A stretch of 64,000 nucleotides of DNA from Onchidella celtica (GCA_963931925.1 OZ007574.1:39743438-39807437), one strand, 5' to 3'; shown: positions 1-12,311, numbered from the stretch's first letter. The notes: generated by a model not told the origin, from the letters alone. Numbers and translations are program-made.

Positions 1-787
1 AGCTAGAGGTGGTTGCACCAATCAAATGTATGAATCTGGACGGAAGGTCGTGACATAGCTTTAGTATTTAAACCCGTGCAGAGCTTAGATAGATGCCACA
101 TGTAGACAATCCATTTACGAGGTGGACGGCGATAGTCCTCGGCCAGATGAGAGACATAAGAGACGCAGTTGAGCAGTCCATATTGTGAGGAGCGCCATGA
201 GTTAAAGCTCCAGAGCCTAAGCTACTTGGTTTGATATAAACCCACAGCGTTTACATCCAGCGCTCTCACTCCCAGTGAGGGCCGCATGGTGAGAGTCCAT
301 ACTAATTTGTAATGATGAAAGTGAACCGTTCTACTTACTTTTGAAGACAGTTTCAGAGCTACCGCCAGACAACGCATGGTTATACAAGCATTCTCCATGG
401 CGTGTCTAGAGGAAATGTCCATATCATAACATGTCTCATTGAATTAATAGAATTTAAACTGTTATATCCGTCGCCACGTGCGCGGATTCTATTTGGCATA
501 TAACTCATATGACCTGCAAGTAGTTAGAGTGAATAAGTTAGTCTTTATAGAAAGCTGTAGTTTCATTAGTAGATTCAGTTGCCTTTGAATTGATATTTAT
601 ATTTATAATTATATTTGATACATTAATTCCTGTAATTAAACTGCCCTACAGTTCTGCTAAAAATCAAAGCAATTGATTTATTTAGTTTTTAGAGTGCAAG
701 TATTTTTTTCTGTGTGTTCGTCGATTGTGGGAGCGGACCTCGAAAGAGTGTCAGTCGAATTATCCCCATCTAACCCACATCGCGACA
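1..787. mobile_element. LTR element, 5' long terminal repeat (cut by window edge)
   Basis: This segment recurs as a direct repeat at 3959-4743 with about 1% difference, and both copies end in the same CATCGCGACA. A direct repeat about 4 kb apart ending in CA is what LTRs look like. The left end lies outside the window, so about 200 bases are probably missing here. Directly after the LTR end, at 789-803, lies TGGAGGGGACTTACC. It starts with the TGG that pairs with a tRNA CCA end, so it is a candidate primer-binding site, although I cannot name the tRNA. The orientation (5' LTR on the left) follows from this and from the purine tract near 3745. The close match of the two LTRs implies a young insertion. 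Confidence 0.75.
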
Positions 788-2049
788 CTGGAGGGGACTT
801 ACCAAATTTCTTAATCCTTAATTTCTTAAATTCGTTAGATTATAATCACCTTTTCTCTTTGTTTGCATTACATTTTTGTTCTTTTCATGATCCGTCGCTC
901 ACGGGGTGTCGCACGTTGAGCTAGTTTAAAATTATTTATTATTTAGTTTTGTATACTGCTTTATTTTTACTTCCACATAATTATGTCGCTGCTCTCCCAT
1001 TGACCCGATGACCGAGGCCAGGGAGACTACAGAACAGAACTTGGAACGGTGAAAGACAAAAAAGACTGACTGTGGTGTACGCAAGGGCTAAAGGAATTAC
1101 CAAAAAGTTAAGTGATTCCATCCTAAAATTTTGTCTGCCTCTGGGGAGTTGAGTGTTCCTCCTCGTGTTTTACAGGCTTTTTATACTTTTCTTCTTTGTT
1201 AGAACTGCGGGAGGTCGGCGAGGGTTCTTACGTGTGCGTGTCCTCTGTGCCAAAGTGGTGGCTTGGTCGCCGATTTTGCCGTTTCGACGACAACGTCTGC
1301 GGTCTCGCAACAACCAGTGGTGATTGAAACAGTGAGGATTCGCATTCGTGAGAATAGTCTTTGTTAGGGACCTGTATATTTGTTTAGATTGTGGCGTTCA
1401 CATCTTCCTCGTCTCTTTGGGAAGACGTCTCTCTTGTTCTCTTCTTACCTATCTGTAATTATATTCAGAACTTGTAGGGTCTGTTATCGTTCGTCTTTTC
1501 TTGTCTAGCGTCGTGTTTGGTGTATTTTTTTTTCATTAGACCTTTATCATTATTGTGTTGGTACATTCCTTTGTTTTTTATTTTACCTAAGTAACTCATG
1601 TGTCTACATTGACACATTGAGTAATTTGATCTGGTTATTGAGAGTAACGATTTTATTGAATTGTTGGAACCCGTGCAGTTAGCACACTGCCAGTTCTATG
1701 GAGCTTATTAAGCGTCATGTATAACCGATCTGGTCTTTATATTGACGAGCTCCCGAGAGGGCAGTATTAGACTGTTTAGGGAGGTGATTTTTTTTTGTGT
1801 AGTGATGAGTAGTGAGTATTGATTTTATTGTCGGCTGGTGCCGCCGCCCGAAGAGCAATGAATTTGTCTCATGGGAAGAGTCTGTATCAGTATCGAGGTG
1901 ATGTCGATATAAGAGCTATGTGAATTATATATATTGAGGATACTTTTTTTTAGACGTCTGCGTATGACGTCGACCCGAGGAGAGCAATAATGAGATTGCC
2001 TCATGGGATGGATGATATTGGTATTTTTCGATTATTTGAGAGATGTTTG

Positions 2050-2370
2050 GCAGTGCTAACGTAGTACACTGCGTATCCGCGTATTCGCGTGTTATTGTTG
2101 AACCTTCTTACAGGCATTGTAAGCCCCACAGGGCAGTGTAAGGCCTCAGGGCAATGTAAGGCCACAGGCAGTGTAAGACGCCGAGATGCAGTGTAAGACC
2201 TCTGGGCAGTGTAAGGCCGCAGGCAGTGTAAGACCGACGGGCAGTGTAAGACCGACTAGTTATGTAAGGAAGGGAGTATTCGCGTTTTGAGATATTTTGC
2301 AGTGGTAACAGAGGACACTGCGTGTTCGCGTTTTTGAGAGTTTTTTTGCAGTGGTAACAGAGGACACTGC
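2050..2370 (+). repeat. three GCAGTG...CACTGC hairpins inside the LTR element
   Basis: A perfect 6-bp stem GCAGTG/CACTGC with an 11-base loop occurs at 2050-2072, 2299-2321 and 2348-2370. The last two share the loop GTAACAGAGGA and all three are followed by a GCGT...CGCG motif. A repeated hairpin in a non-coding element interior could be an RNA signal such as packaging or dimerisation, but nothing in the sequence proves a role. Confidence 0.6.
2111..2272 (+). repeat. minirepeat with GCAGTGTAAG core, 9 copies
   Basis: Nine imperfect copies of an 18-21-base unit with core GGCAGTGTAAGRCC lie in tandem inside the LTR element. The core shares GCAGTG with the neighbouring hairpins, so the two repeats may be related. 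Confidence 0.7.
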
Positions 2371-3744
2371 GTGGTCGCGTTTTAAGAAGTTGTGAAGAAG
2401 AGTGGAGTTGTTTTTTTTATACAACCGATTATGGCTATGGTTTTCCGGGTTTCGTGGACCATCTAACGTAATACTAGATATGACAAGTAAGAATACTGAT
2501 TATGATTGTAACTCTCCATGCGGTCAGTGGATGAGTTATCTAAGAACATACCTGATATAGATATTGAATTGAACCGATTATGACTATATACCGAGATGAC
2601 TGTGACACTTGACGGGTGCGTGTCCTACGTAGGGGATAGCGCATTAAATTCACATGCAGTCGCTTCGTGGCACCTCATCTATCCCGGATTGGATATAATT
2701 AGAAATAGGTTAAAGTATAATGTTATTTAATTCAGATTTAGATAATTGTTGAATGCGAGAAGCGCTATATAATTCTTAAATCAAGACGAGCGCTACGCCG
2801 ATTTTGAAAGAGTACGTCAGGCTAATTATCTTGTCGGCGTTTGTTATTTCAGCTTCGCTATGACGAAATTTATAATCGATAAACCAGAATATGTTGCTAT
2901 TTTATATAGAGACTGTTGAGCATTGAGGTTGAGCATTTTTCACCTTTTTCGGAGACCGTGGATGGTTTCACATTATATTGTCCTACCAATTATGGACATT
3001 CTTTCTCAAAAATTCCATGTGATTCCTTTTTCCACTAGCGTCCACCCTGACCATGACCTGAGTTTCAGACAATATTGACGCCTTTGTCTGCGGGTCAATG
3101 AGATGAGAAAATGGCAAACCGAGCGACCAGGCCTACTGCTGCCAGGATACCAGTACTTTAATTAACTATTGTGCGTTCATGTTCTATGAATGTATTAATT
3201 ACGCTCAGTGAAGCGATGAGCTAGTTGCTCAATATTTCAGTCTTTACAGTATGTCTGTGTGAGAGAAGTTTATCACTTTAATTCTTAAGTGCTACAATAA
3301 TTATATATTATCACAGAACGTCGCATTTAAACATACATATGCTATTGTCCATCGATAATGCACGTTCTTAGAATTATTATTTTTTTTTTACTTTCAGTAA
3401 CGATATATTTTTTACTATATAGCCCTTTCCAAAGTACTATTACATAGCAACGTTAGTAGACAGTTATGTCGTTCAAACCCTAAGTCTTCACTGGGGTGGG
3501 GGATGTGTCAAAACAGATTTGGTTCATAAATGTTTCCACTGAGTAAATTTTTGTGAGAGAGCAGTGAGTAATTTTTACAAACGTAATTATTGTGCGAGCC
3601 AGCATAACTTGGTCTCGTAAACAATTTGTTTTGAACAGTTTTTTTCCTAATAGATAGACAGAAGGTGTGGGGAAGGATAGACGGACAGCGTAGGTGTGCA
3701 TGACTGATCACTTTTTATATCTCGTGTTTTGAACTAGGTTTAGT

Positions 3745-3758
3745 AGAGAGGGAAGGGG
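3745..3758 (+). promoter_or_regulatory. candidate polypurine tract of the LTR element
   Basis: AGAGAGGGAAGGGG is followed at once by TGAG. A purine run directly before TG is the usual junction with a 3' LTR, where plus-strand DNA synthesis is primed. It sets the preferred start of the 3' LTR at 3759. A weaker alternative start is TGTCG at 3901, which pairs with the final CGACA but has no purine tract before it. Confidence 0.4.
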
Positions 3759-4743
3759 TGAGTAGGAATTAAATGTTATTGAGACGTCTGTTGACGTACA
3801 GAAAATCCGTGATCCAGAGTAAAAGCTCGGGGTTTTGAACATGTTAAGAATTTATTGCTATAAAATTACATTTTATTGTCTTGAGTGATTCGACCTTTGA
3901 TGTCGACCCAAGGTCGTTGCGTAGGGCTGTTACTTAAAATAACTCGGTTCGGCAGCTGAGCTAGAGGTGGTTGCACCAATCAAATGTATGAATCTGGACG
4001 GAAGGTCGAGACATAGCTTTAGTATTTAAACCCGTGCAGAGCTTAGATAGATGCCACATGTAGACAATCCATCTACGAGGTGGACGGCGATAGTCCTCGG
4101 CCAGATGAGAGACATAAGAGACGCAGTTGAGCAGTCCATATTGTGAGGAGCGCCATGAGTTAAAACTCCAGAGCCTAAGCTACTTGGTTTGATATAAGCC
4201 CACAGCGTTTACATCCAGCGCTCTCACTCCCAGTGAGGGCCGCATGGTGAGAGTCAATACTAATTTGTAATGATGAAAGTGAACCGTTCTACTTACTTTT
4301 GAAGACAGTTTCAGAGCTACCGCCAGACAACGCATGGTTGTACAAGCATTCTCCATGGCGTGTCTAGAGGAAATGTCCATATCATAACATGTCTCATTGA
4401 ATTAATAGAATTTAAACTGTTATATCCGTCGCCACGTGCGCGGATTCTATTTGGCATATAACTCATATGACCTGCAAGTAGTTAGAGTGAATAAGTTAGT
4501 CTTTATAGAAAGCTGTAGTTTCATTAGTAGATTCAGTTGCCTTTGAATTGATATTTATATTTATAATTATATTTGATACATTAATTCCTGTAATTAAACT
4601 GCCCTACAGTTCTGCTAAAAATCAAAGCAATTGATTTATTTAGTTTTTAGAGTGCAAGTATTTTTTTTGTGTGTTCGTCGATTGTGGGAGCGGACCTCGA
4701 AAGAGTGTCAGTCGAATTATCCCCATCTAACCACATCGCGACA
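3759..4743. mobile_element. LTR element, 3' long terminal repeat
   Basis: Bases 3959-4743 repeat 1-787 almost exactly. The start is taken at 3759 from the adjoining purine tract, giving an LTR of about 985 bases beginning TG and ending CA. The target-site duplication cannot be checked because the other flank lies outside the window. Confidence 0.65.
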
Positions 4744-5150
4744 AGCATCATGGTCATCATATAAATATCTCGTCTCCGAAGAGGATTGAATTATTCTGTG
4801 AATTTGCAAATATTGTCCTAGTAAATTTTTTTGAGTTAGACCTGTCACAACGGATCTATCGAGGTTTTATCCAGAAAAGGGAAGTGCTTCGGCTGGACAG
4901 TGTTGTCCAAAAGGGTTGTCGGAGGGCGTGGTTGGCCCGATGGGACAGGGTTTGAGTTTCGAGTCGGAATTTGGAGAAAGCACACCGACATGATCACGCC
5001 CATATTGTGCGAGGAAAACACGAGAGGTAGACAAAATACAAAGGAATGATAGGACAGAGAAGGATGAGGGTGAGAGTAATGTTATCAAAGTTGATGCCCA
5101 GAGAGAAAGCCAAACTGCGATGCGCAGGTTTCGGTAAGTAATAGAGTCTA
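4744..5150. other. unique sequence, no gene seen
   Basis: Flanking DNA between the LTR element and the inverted-arm structure. Short open frames exist on the minus strand, but none looks like a known protein and none has convincing start context. Confidence 0.5.
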
Positions 5151-5159
5151 CTGTTTTTC

Positions 5160-6428
5160 ACGATCAGCGACAACAACTAGAACACTTCTCTGCTGAAAAA
5201 GAAAACCATGTCACAAACTATATAACCTACAGTCTACAAGAATCCGTGTCCTGTCACAAGGAACCACGAGCTCTTTTCCTGGAACGTCGAAACGCGAGCG
5301 CCAGCCGTGTGCTTTGTATGCATAAAGAACTGTGCGCTCTTTGGGTGCTACAGAAGAAAGAAACAAGAAGCGTTTCTAATACATGTATTGGGATTTTTTC
5401 AGGCTTTTGTGCATTTACTATTTCTTTATAATTTAAAAGAAAGAAATCATAAAATTTCCTTTCCACTCACAATATCATATGCAACCATTAAAAAGGTGAA
5501 TAAAGTCAAATGGAATTGAATAAAGGGCAGTTTGAAGTTCCGCCACGGGGGGGGGGGGGGGATCTTATGCAAGATCTGCGAGCTAATCACTGACGTTGCT
5601 TATTTTACATTCAATGTATAATGAGAATTTTGGATATTTTTTTTTTATACAGGATTCTTGGGATTTTTGAAAATCTTCACCGGCAAACGCTGATCACCAG
5701 AGTACAGATTTGCCAGGTAGGCACACAATGCCTGAGCTGTGCAGATTCGACGAAATATCTCAGATAATGCGGAATCCAAAAGTCATGTGGGTTACAGATG
5801 TGCTGACTGGACGCCTGTGTGTCGGTGCAGAAATTTTTCAGGATATGTTTACAAAATCGTCAATCCCAATGTAGGAACTGTTTATATTATAAAGTGTGCT
5901 TTGGTGAATGTGTTCGTGCGTGTGCACATATGTGTGAGAACGTTTATGTCTATGTGTATGCATATAATGTCCCCGGATGCCAGTGCATGGAGGTTACTGG
6001 GGATATAAATATTCGACGGTTTTTAGAATTTACACGTGAAGTTTACTGTATATAACAGCAGAGATTTAGTGGAAATGTTCTGTCTGAACTTTAGTTTGGA
6101 ACGTAGAGTATTCCATCGCCGCTGAGAAAATGTAAACATTTCCTTTAAAAAAAAAAAAGAAAAGGAAATCGTTCCTGAGACAAAGGAATCCGCCAATGTA
6201 AGAAGGGTTTCCTGCTTCTTCCTTCTGTAGCGACGAAAGAGCACAGGGTTCTTTTGTAGTTGTTTTTTTGTACACAACCGACGCTCGCATTTCGGTGTTC
6301 CAGGAAAAGAGTTGTTGGTTCTTTGTGACAGGACACAGATTGTGATAGACTGTAGGTTATAGTTTCTAACATGTTTTTCTTTTTCAGTTGAGAAGTGTTC
6401 AAGTTGTTATTGTTGATGCTGATGGTGG
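5160..6428. mobile_element. inverted-arm (foldback) structure, about 1.27 kb
   Basis: The segment 5160-5400 matches the reverse complement of 6180-6428 at roughly 80%. Both arms carry GAACACTTCTC, then ATAACCTACAGTCTA, GTGTCCTGTCACAA and CTCTTTTCCTGGAAC in the same order. Weaker similarity seems to continue inward to about 5445 and 6130. The middle 700 bases show no transposase. This could be a non-autonomous foldback transposon or an old inverted duplication. I see no clear target duplication. The arms translate into similar short peptides only because they are copies of each other. Confidence 0.6.
5549..5561 (+). repeat. poly-G run
   Basis: A run of about 13 G in the loop of the foldback structure. 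Similar runs occur near 28437, 29246, 61401 and 63066. Confidence 0.9.
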
Positions 6429-6470
6429 TGATGATATCCATAATATCAGTGACATATCACGGTCAGTGTC

Positions 6471-7430
6471 ATCCATCCATCCACCCATCCGTCCCTCCGA
6501 CCGTCCATCCATCCACCCATCCGTCCCTCCGACCGTCCATCCATCCATCCATCCGTCCCTCCGACCGTCCATCCATCCACCCATCCGTCCCTCCGACCGT
6601 CCATCCATCCATCCATCCGTCCCTCCGACCGTCCATCCATCCATCCATCCGTCCCTCCGACCGTCCATCCATCCATCCATCCGTCCCTCCGACCGTCCAT
6701 CCATCCACCCATCCGTCCCTCCGACCGTCCATCCATCCATCCATCCGTCCCTCCGACCGTCCATCCATCCACCCATCCGTCCCTCCGACCGTCCATCCAT
6801 CCATCCATCCGTCCCTCCGACCGTCCATCCATCCATCCATCCGTCCCTCCGACCGTCCATCCATCCACCCATCCGTCCCTCCGACCGTCCATCCATCCAT
6901 CCATCCGTCCCTCCGACCGTCCATCCATCCATCCATCCGTCCCTCCGACCGTCCATCCATCCACCCATCCGTCCCTCCGACCGTCCATCCATCCACCCAT
7001 CCGTCCCTCCGACCGTCCATCCATCCACCCATCCGTCCCTCCGACCGTCCATCCATCCACCCATCCGTCCCTCCGACCGTCCATCCATCCATCCATCCGT
7101 CCCTCCGACCGTCCATCCATCCATCCATCCGTCCCTCCGACCGTCCATCCATCCATCCATCCGTCCCTCCGACCGTCCATCCATCCATCCATCCGTCCCT
7201 CCGACCGTCCATCCATCCATCCATCCGTCCCTCCGACCGTCCATCCATCCGTCCCTCCGACCGTCCATCCATCCATCCATCCGTCCCTCCGACCGTCCAT
7301 CCATCCATCCATCCAACAGTCGGTCCATCCCTCCCTCCGACCGTCCATCCATCCACCCATCCCTCCCTCCACCAGTCCATCCATCCATCCATCCAACAGT
7401 CGGTCCGTCCCTTCCTCCACCAGTCCATCC
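6471..7430 (+). repeat. 32-bp minisatellite (CCATCC/CCGTCC rich), about 26 copies
   Basis: The unit is built of CCATCC steps followed by CCGTCCCTCCGACCGT and is 32 bp long. Because 32 is not a multiple of 3, each frame cycles through the same peptide every 96 bases, and with no stops on either strand the frames stay open for over 300 codons. Units come in two kinds, CCACCC or CCATCC at one site, in an irregular order. The right end (7314-7430) degenerates and carries CAACAGTCGG insertions. I do not consider it coding. Confidence 0.95.
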
Positions 7431-7581
7431 ATCCATCCCCAAAACAGTGTCCCATCAACTCTCAGTGGACGCCTATTTGTGTGACTATATCTGTGTTCTA
7501 TACCAATCGATCCCTAACCCACTTCTCTATTTCCCGTCAGCCCTGCAGGTCTTGTTCAATTTTCTAGTGCTCTATTTCTCT

Positions 7582-7937
7582 CAGAAAACATGTTTTTCAC
7601 CTCGCCTTCCTGCGGCTAGACAGAGTCATCGCCAATAAACAGAAAACATGTTTTTCACCTCGCCTTCCTGCGGCTAGACAGAGTCATCGCCAATAAACAG
7701 AAAACATGTTTTTCACCTCGCCTTCCTGCGGCTAGACAGAGTCATCGCCAATAAACAGAAAACATGTTTTTCACCTCGCCTTCCTGCGGCTAGACAGAGT
7801 CATCGCCAATAAACAGAAAACATGTTTTTCACCTCGCCTTCCTGCGGCTAGACAGAGTCATCGCCAATAAACAGAAAACATGTTTTTCACCTCGCCTTCC
7901 TGCGGCTAGACAGAGTCATCGCCAATAAACAGAAAAC
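7582..7937 (+). repeat. 58-bp tandem array, six perfect copies plus partial
   Basis: Units start at 7582, 7640, 7698, 7756, 7814 and 7872, all identical, with a partial seventh at 7930. Each unit ends CCAATAAAC, so AATAAA occurs once per unit on the plus strand. The lack of any difference between copies shows recent amplification. The junction with the CAACAACAA tract at 7937 is abrupt. Confidence 0.97.
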
Positions 7938-7979
7938 AACAACAACAACAAAAAAACGGGGGAAAGAACAGGCAAATCA

Positions 7980-8122
7980 AGGAGAGAGAGAGAGAGAGAG
8001 AGATCTGAGAAAAAAATTCTTCCTAAGAGAGGGGGAGGGGGGAGAAAGAGAAGAGAGAAAGAAGACACAGATAGATAGATAGATAGACAGATAGATAGAT
8101 TGAGACAGACACTGACACGTAC

Positions 8123-8191
<69 letters not shown>

Positions 8192-8200
8192 TAGATAGAC

Positions 8201-8248
<48 letters not shown>

Positions 8249-8362
8249 TAGGAGTAGCAAACCATTCTTCCGAAAAAAACAAAACAAAAAAACCAAGAGA
8301 GTGAGAGACCGAGACACAGAGAAAAACAAACCACGTTTGATACACACACACACACACACACA
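7980..8362. repeat. GA, GATA/GACA and CA microsatellites
   Basis: A GA tract (7980-8002), a GATA-GACA-GATA compound array (8069-8248) and a CA tract (8342-8362). Open frames across it read as repeated YLSI/CLSV peptides and are repeat artefacts. Confidence 0.95.
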
Positions 8363-8935
8363 AAAAGAAAGGAAGAAAAGAAAAAGAAACACACGAGTCG
8401 CAGCTAAACAAACAGACAGACAATGACATGACCCCGCGAGGGTTTCTCAATGGAGTCCAAATCTGGGCCTATCTAAAGCAGGAAACATTCATTTGTACAC
8501 AAAACAGCACGGTATTATTGTCTAGCTGCCCACAGAGACAGACAGATAAACAAGCAAAATTCTATTCTATTGAGATGTAAAAAGTTTAACTTAAGAAAGG
8601 AAAAAAAAAATCAAGAGCAAAAAAGCAGACAAACGATATAAATGCATCAGCAGCCGGGGGTCTCTATGTCGAAATAGCTTAGCAGACTATTTTTGTACAC
8701 TGAACGACAACAACAACATCCTCTTCAACAAACAATAAAGACGGCTTGGGTATCAATGACATCAGCTACAGCAGGACCTCCATCATCGTTATTTTGGTGG
8801 CACTGGCAGCCTTGGACAACAATAACAGTCGCCATCAAGAAAAAGTAAAAAGATAAAAAATAAATTGCCTCAATAACAACAACAATAAACGCAGTAGATA
8901 CGCAACAAGGATGATGACATCCCTCCATAATTTAG
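8363..8935. other. A-rich sequence, no gene seen
   Basis: A-rich, with many short CAACAA runs. No domain, splice pattern or transposon end recognised. Confidence 0.5.
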
Positions 8936-8939
8936 CATG

Positions 8940-9326
8940 TCCATCTCTCCATCCATCCATCGTCCGTCCGTCCATCCATCCATCGGTCCGACCGTCCGTC
9001 TGTCCATCCATCCATCATTCCATCCATCCGTCCGTCTGTCCCTCCATCCATCTGTCCATTCCTCCATCCATCTATCCTGTATCCATCTGCCCGTCCGTCA
9101 GTCCGTCCATCCATCCATCCGTCCGTCCGCCCGTCTTCCATCCATCCATCCATCCATCCATCCATCCATCCGTCCGTCCGTCCATCCATCCATCCATCCA
9201 TCTGTCCATTCCTCCATCCATCCATCCATCTATCTATCCTGTATCCATCCGTCCATCCATCCATCCATCCATCCATCCATCCGTTCGTCCGTCCGTCCAC
9301 CCATCCATTAATCCATCTATCCTCCA
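8940..9326 (+). repeat. CCAT/CCGT/CTGT tetranucleotide array
   Basis: Runs of CCAT interleaved with CCGT, TCTGTCC and CCTGTATC. A segment containing CATTCCTCCATCCAT...CCTGTATCCATC appears twice (near 9055-9100 and 9205-9250), so part of the array was duplicated as a larger block of about 155 bp. Confidence 0.9.
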
Positions 9327-9840
9327 CAACAACAACAGTAACAACAAAGTCAGCTTTTGTGAAACCATCACGACCTGACCAAACAAAAGTAAATAAAACA
9401 AGATAATCATTACTATTTTTGGTCATCTTCGGCACTGGCAGCCAGATACAAAAACAAACAAAGAAACAACGAACAAAACCTGCAGCATCTGCAACAACAA
9501 CAACCACAGCATCACCCTCATCATCATTATTTAGGTCATATTCCTAAAAAAAACAACAACACTTAAACAGTCGTTATTTAAAAAACGAAACAACGACAAC
9601 CCAGACAAACTGTCTCTCTGGGGAAGATCAAAGGACATGGTGCTCGAAGTTCTTCTATGAGCAGCTTTGATGTTAGAAATTCAAAAACATGCCTAACAAG
9701 TATGTAGAGTGCTAACTGCTTGACACCCTTTGCATTATTCATTTTACTTTTTATTCAACAGTTGTTACATAAATTCATTTGTTTGATGCTCGTTTTAAGT
9801 ACAGCTGGGCTGTATCAGAGATAAGACTTTATGAGACTGA
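9327..9840. other. unique A-rich sequence, no gene seen
   Basis: CAACAA-rich and otherwise unremarkable sequence between tetranucleotide arrays. Confidence 0.5.
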
Positions 9841-9847
9841 ATAGATG

Positions 9848-9894
<47 letters not shown>

Positions 9895-9963
9895 TGATAG
9901 ATAGATAGACAGACAAGACAGACACAGACTAGACAAAAGACAGACAGATAGGCAGATAGATGG
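9841..9963 (+). repeat. GATA microsatellite with GACA end
   Basis: GATA repeated about 17 times, breaking down into GACA and mixed units on the right. Confidence 0.95.
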
Positions 9964-10261
9964 ACAGTTTGATAGTGTGAAACGAAACTAAAATCTCAAA
10001 AAAAAAGAAGAAATGAATAAAAAAAAATGCGCAACTTGAATAGCAGACAAGGCACATAATAAAATCATGGAGAAAATCAGCTATCACACAAAAGAGATAA
10101 TATTCATGAACGCACTCCCACACAGAGTCAAGACTTCTTGCTTTCATTTCTTTTTTGTTCCACGACGCTAATGCTGCAATAAATATTTGTATACACCCAC
10201 GATTTTTATTTGTGCCTCTCTTTGGGTATTTTGCAGCACACACTGTCTCACACTCACAGTC

Positions 10262-11100
10262 TGACTGTCTGTCTGTCTCTCTTTGTCTGTCTCTCTGCCT
10301 GTCAGTCTGCTTTTATCTCCATCTGCCTATCTGTCTGTCTCTCTTTGTCTGCCTGCCTGTCAGTCTGCCTTTATGTCCATCTGTATGTCTGCCTGTCTCT
10401 CTTTATCTGCCTTTATGTCCAGCTGTATGTGTGTCTGTCTCTCTTTATCTGCCTGCCTGTCTATCCGCCTTTATGTCCAACTGTATGTCTGTCTGTCTTT
10501 CTTTATCTGCCTGCCTGTTTATCCGCCTTTATGTCCAACTGTATGTCTGTCTGTCTCTCTTTATCTGCCTGCCTGTCTATCCACCTTTATGTCCATCTGT
10601 ATGTCTGTCTGTCTCTCTTTATCTGCCTGCCTGTCTATCCGCCTTTATGTCCAACTGTATGTCTGTCTGTCTCTCTTTATCTGCCTGCCTGTCTATCCGC
10701 CTTTATGTCCAACTGTATGTCTGTCTGTCTCTCTTTATCTGCCTGCCTGTCTATCCACCTTCATGTCCAACTGTATGTCTGTCTGTCTCTCTTTATCTGC
10801 CTGCCTGTCTATCCGCCTTTATGTCCATCTGTATGTCTGTCTTAGTGCCTGTCTCTTTTTGTCTGCCTGCGTGTGTATCTACCTTTATGTCCATCTGCCT
10901 ATCTGTCTGTCTCTCTTTGTCTACCTGCCTGTCAATCTGCCTTTATGTCTATCTGTCTGTCTGTCTTTGTCTGCATGCATGTCTGTCTGCCTGTCCTGTT
11001 TCTCTCGTCTCTCCTGTGTCTGTCTCTTTTGCACTACTATCTGTATATCCGCCCGTCCGTTCCTAGATTTGTATGTCTACCTGTCTGTCTGCAAGTAGGC
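10262..11100 (+). repeat. 58-bp minisatellite of CTGT/CTGCC type
   Basis: The core (about 10400-10850) has roughly seven to eight copies of a 58-bp unit containing CTCTTTATCTGCCTGCC, then CTATCCGCCTTTATGTCC, then ACTGTATGTCTGTCTG. The 58-bp spacing is seen directly between 10443 and 10501. Flanks are degenerate relatives of the unit. Three plus-strand frames stay open because the unit lacks stops and is not a multiple of 3. Confidence 0.9.
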
Positions 11101-11107
11101 TATGTCC

Positions 11108-11357
<250 letters not shown>

Positions 11358-11937
11358 GCAAGCACTTCGCATGTCATTAAACCTGGCCTGACGACAAGTG
11401 CAACTATCAGATATCACCCCGAATCCCCGCCCCCCAACCACCACCACAGCCCCCCCCCCCCCAAATCATCCTCTCACATACACATACGCAGGGTTTCCCC
11501 ACCTCTCTCACACAGCAAATCGCTAGAAAAAGATAACATCGTATCTCATTAAGTACACAATTATATCACCAAATCGCCTGTAAACCTTCTCAAATCCTGC
11601 GCGGTTAAATTTCCCAATCTACATTTTCAGCAAAAGCGGCACAATCGGCCCCATCAAAGAGCCAAATGCACTCGGTATTTATCCCAGAGATTACAATCCG
11701 CCTTGTGCAATTGTCAGCGATCATCCAAACTTGCATTATTTACTCACTGGCTCTGTTACTCTGCTGATGCAGCGTGTTGTGTGTCCAGGTTTGCTGAGTC
11801 TGACTACAGTTTCACTACAAGCAGTCAGAATGTAGAGCGGATTTGCTTTTCAAAAGATAATATTGTCATGTTGGGCCATAGTGTAGACATTTTTTAGAAT
11901 TTTATGTAGCTAGTATGGTGGAGCATGTTTGATTAAA
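11358..11937. other. unique sequence, no gene recognised
   Basis: Contains a C run at 11447-11462 and a 64-codon plus-strand frame at 11703-11897 with no resemblance I recognise and no splice or promoter support. Confidence 0.4.

Positions 11938-12311
<374 letters not shown>

Larger units (their letters stand above)
788..3758 (+). mobile_element. LTR element interior, non-coding
   Basis: About 3 kb lies between the two LTRs, and I see no capsid, protease or polymerase motif in it and no open frame of useful length. That fits a non-autonomous (LARD-like) LTR element that would have depended on proteins from another element; the family is not determined. Its notable contents are a nine-copy minirepeat (2111-2272), three similar hairpins (2050-2372) and a purine tract (3745-3758). 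The strand follows the primer-binding-site and purine-tract order. It could instead be an element that lost its genes long ago, but the near-identical LTRs argue against great age. Confidence 0.6.

Noticed and set aside
22-924. Short frames in the LTRs, such as the 66-codon minus frame present in both LTR copies
   Set aside because: Duplicated only because the LTR is duplicated, with no recognisable protein.
6388-7638. Long [12 protein letters not shown] open frames on plus and matching minus frames
   Set aside because: The 32-bp minisatellite has no stop in any frame. All frames give the same peptide shifted, which is not how genes behave.
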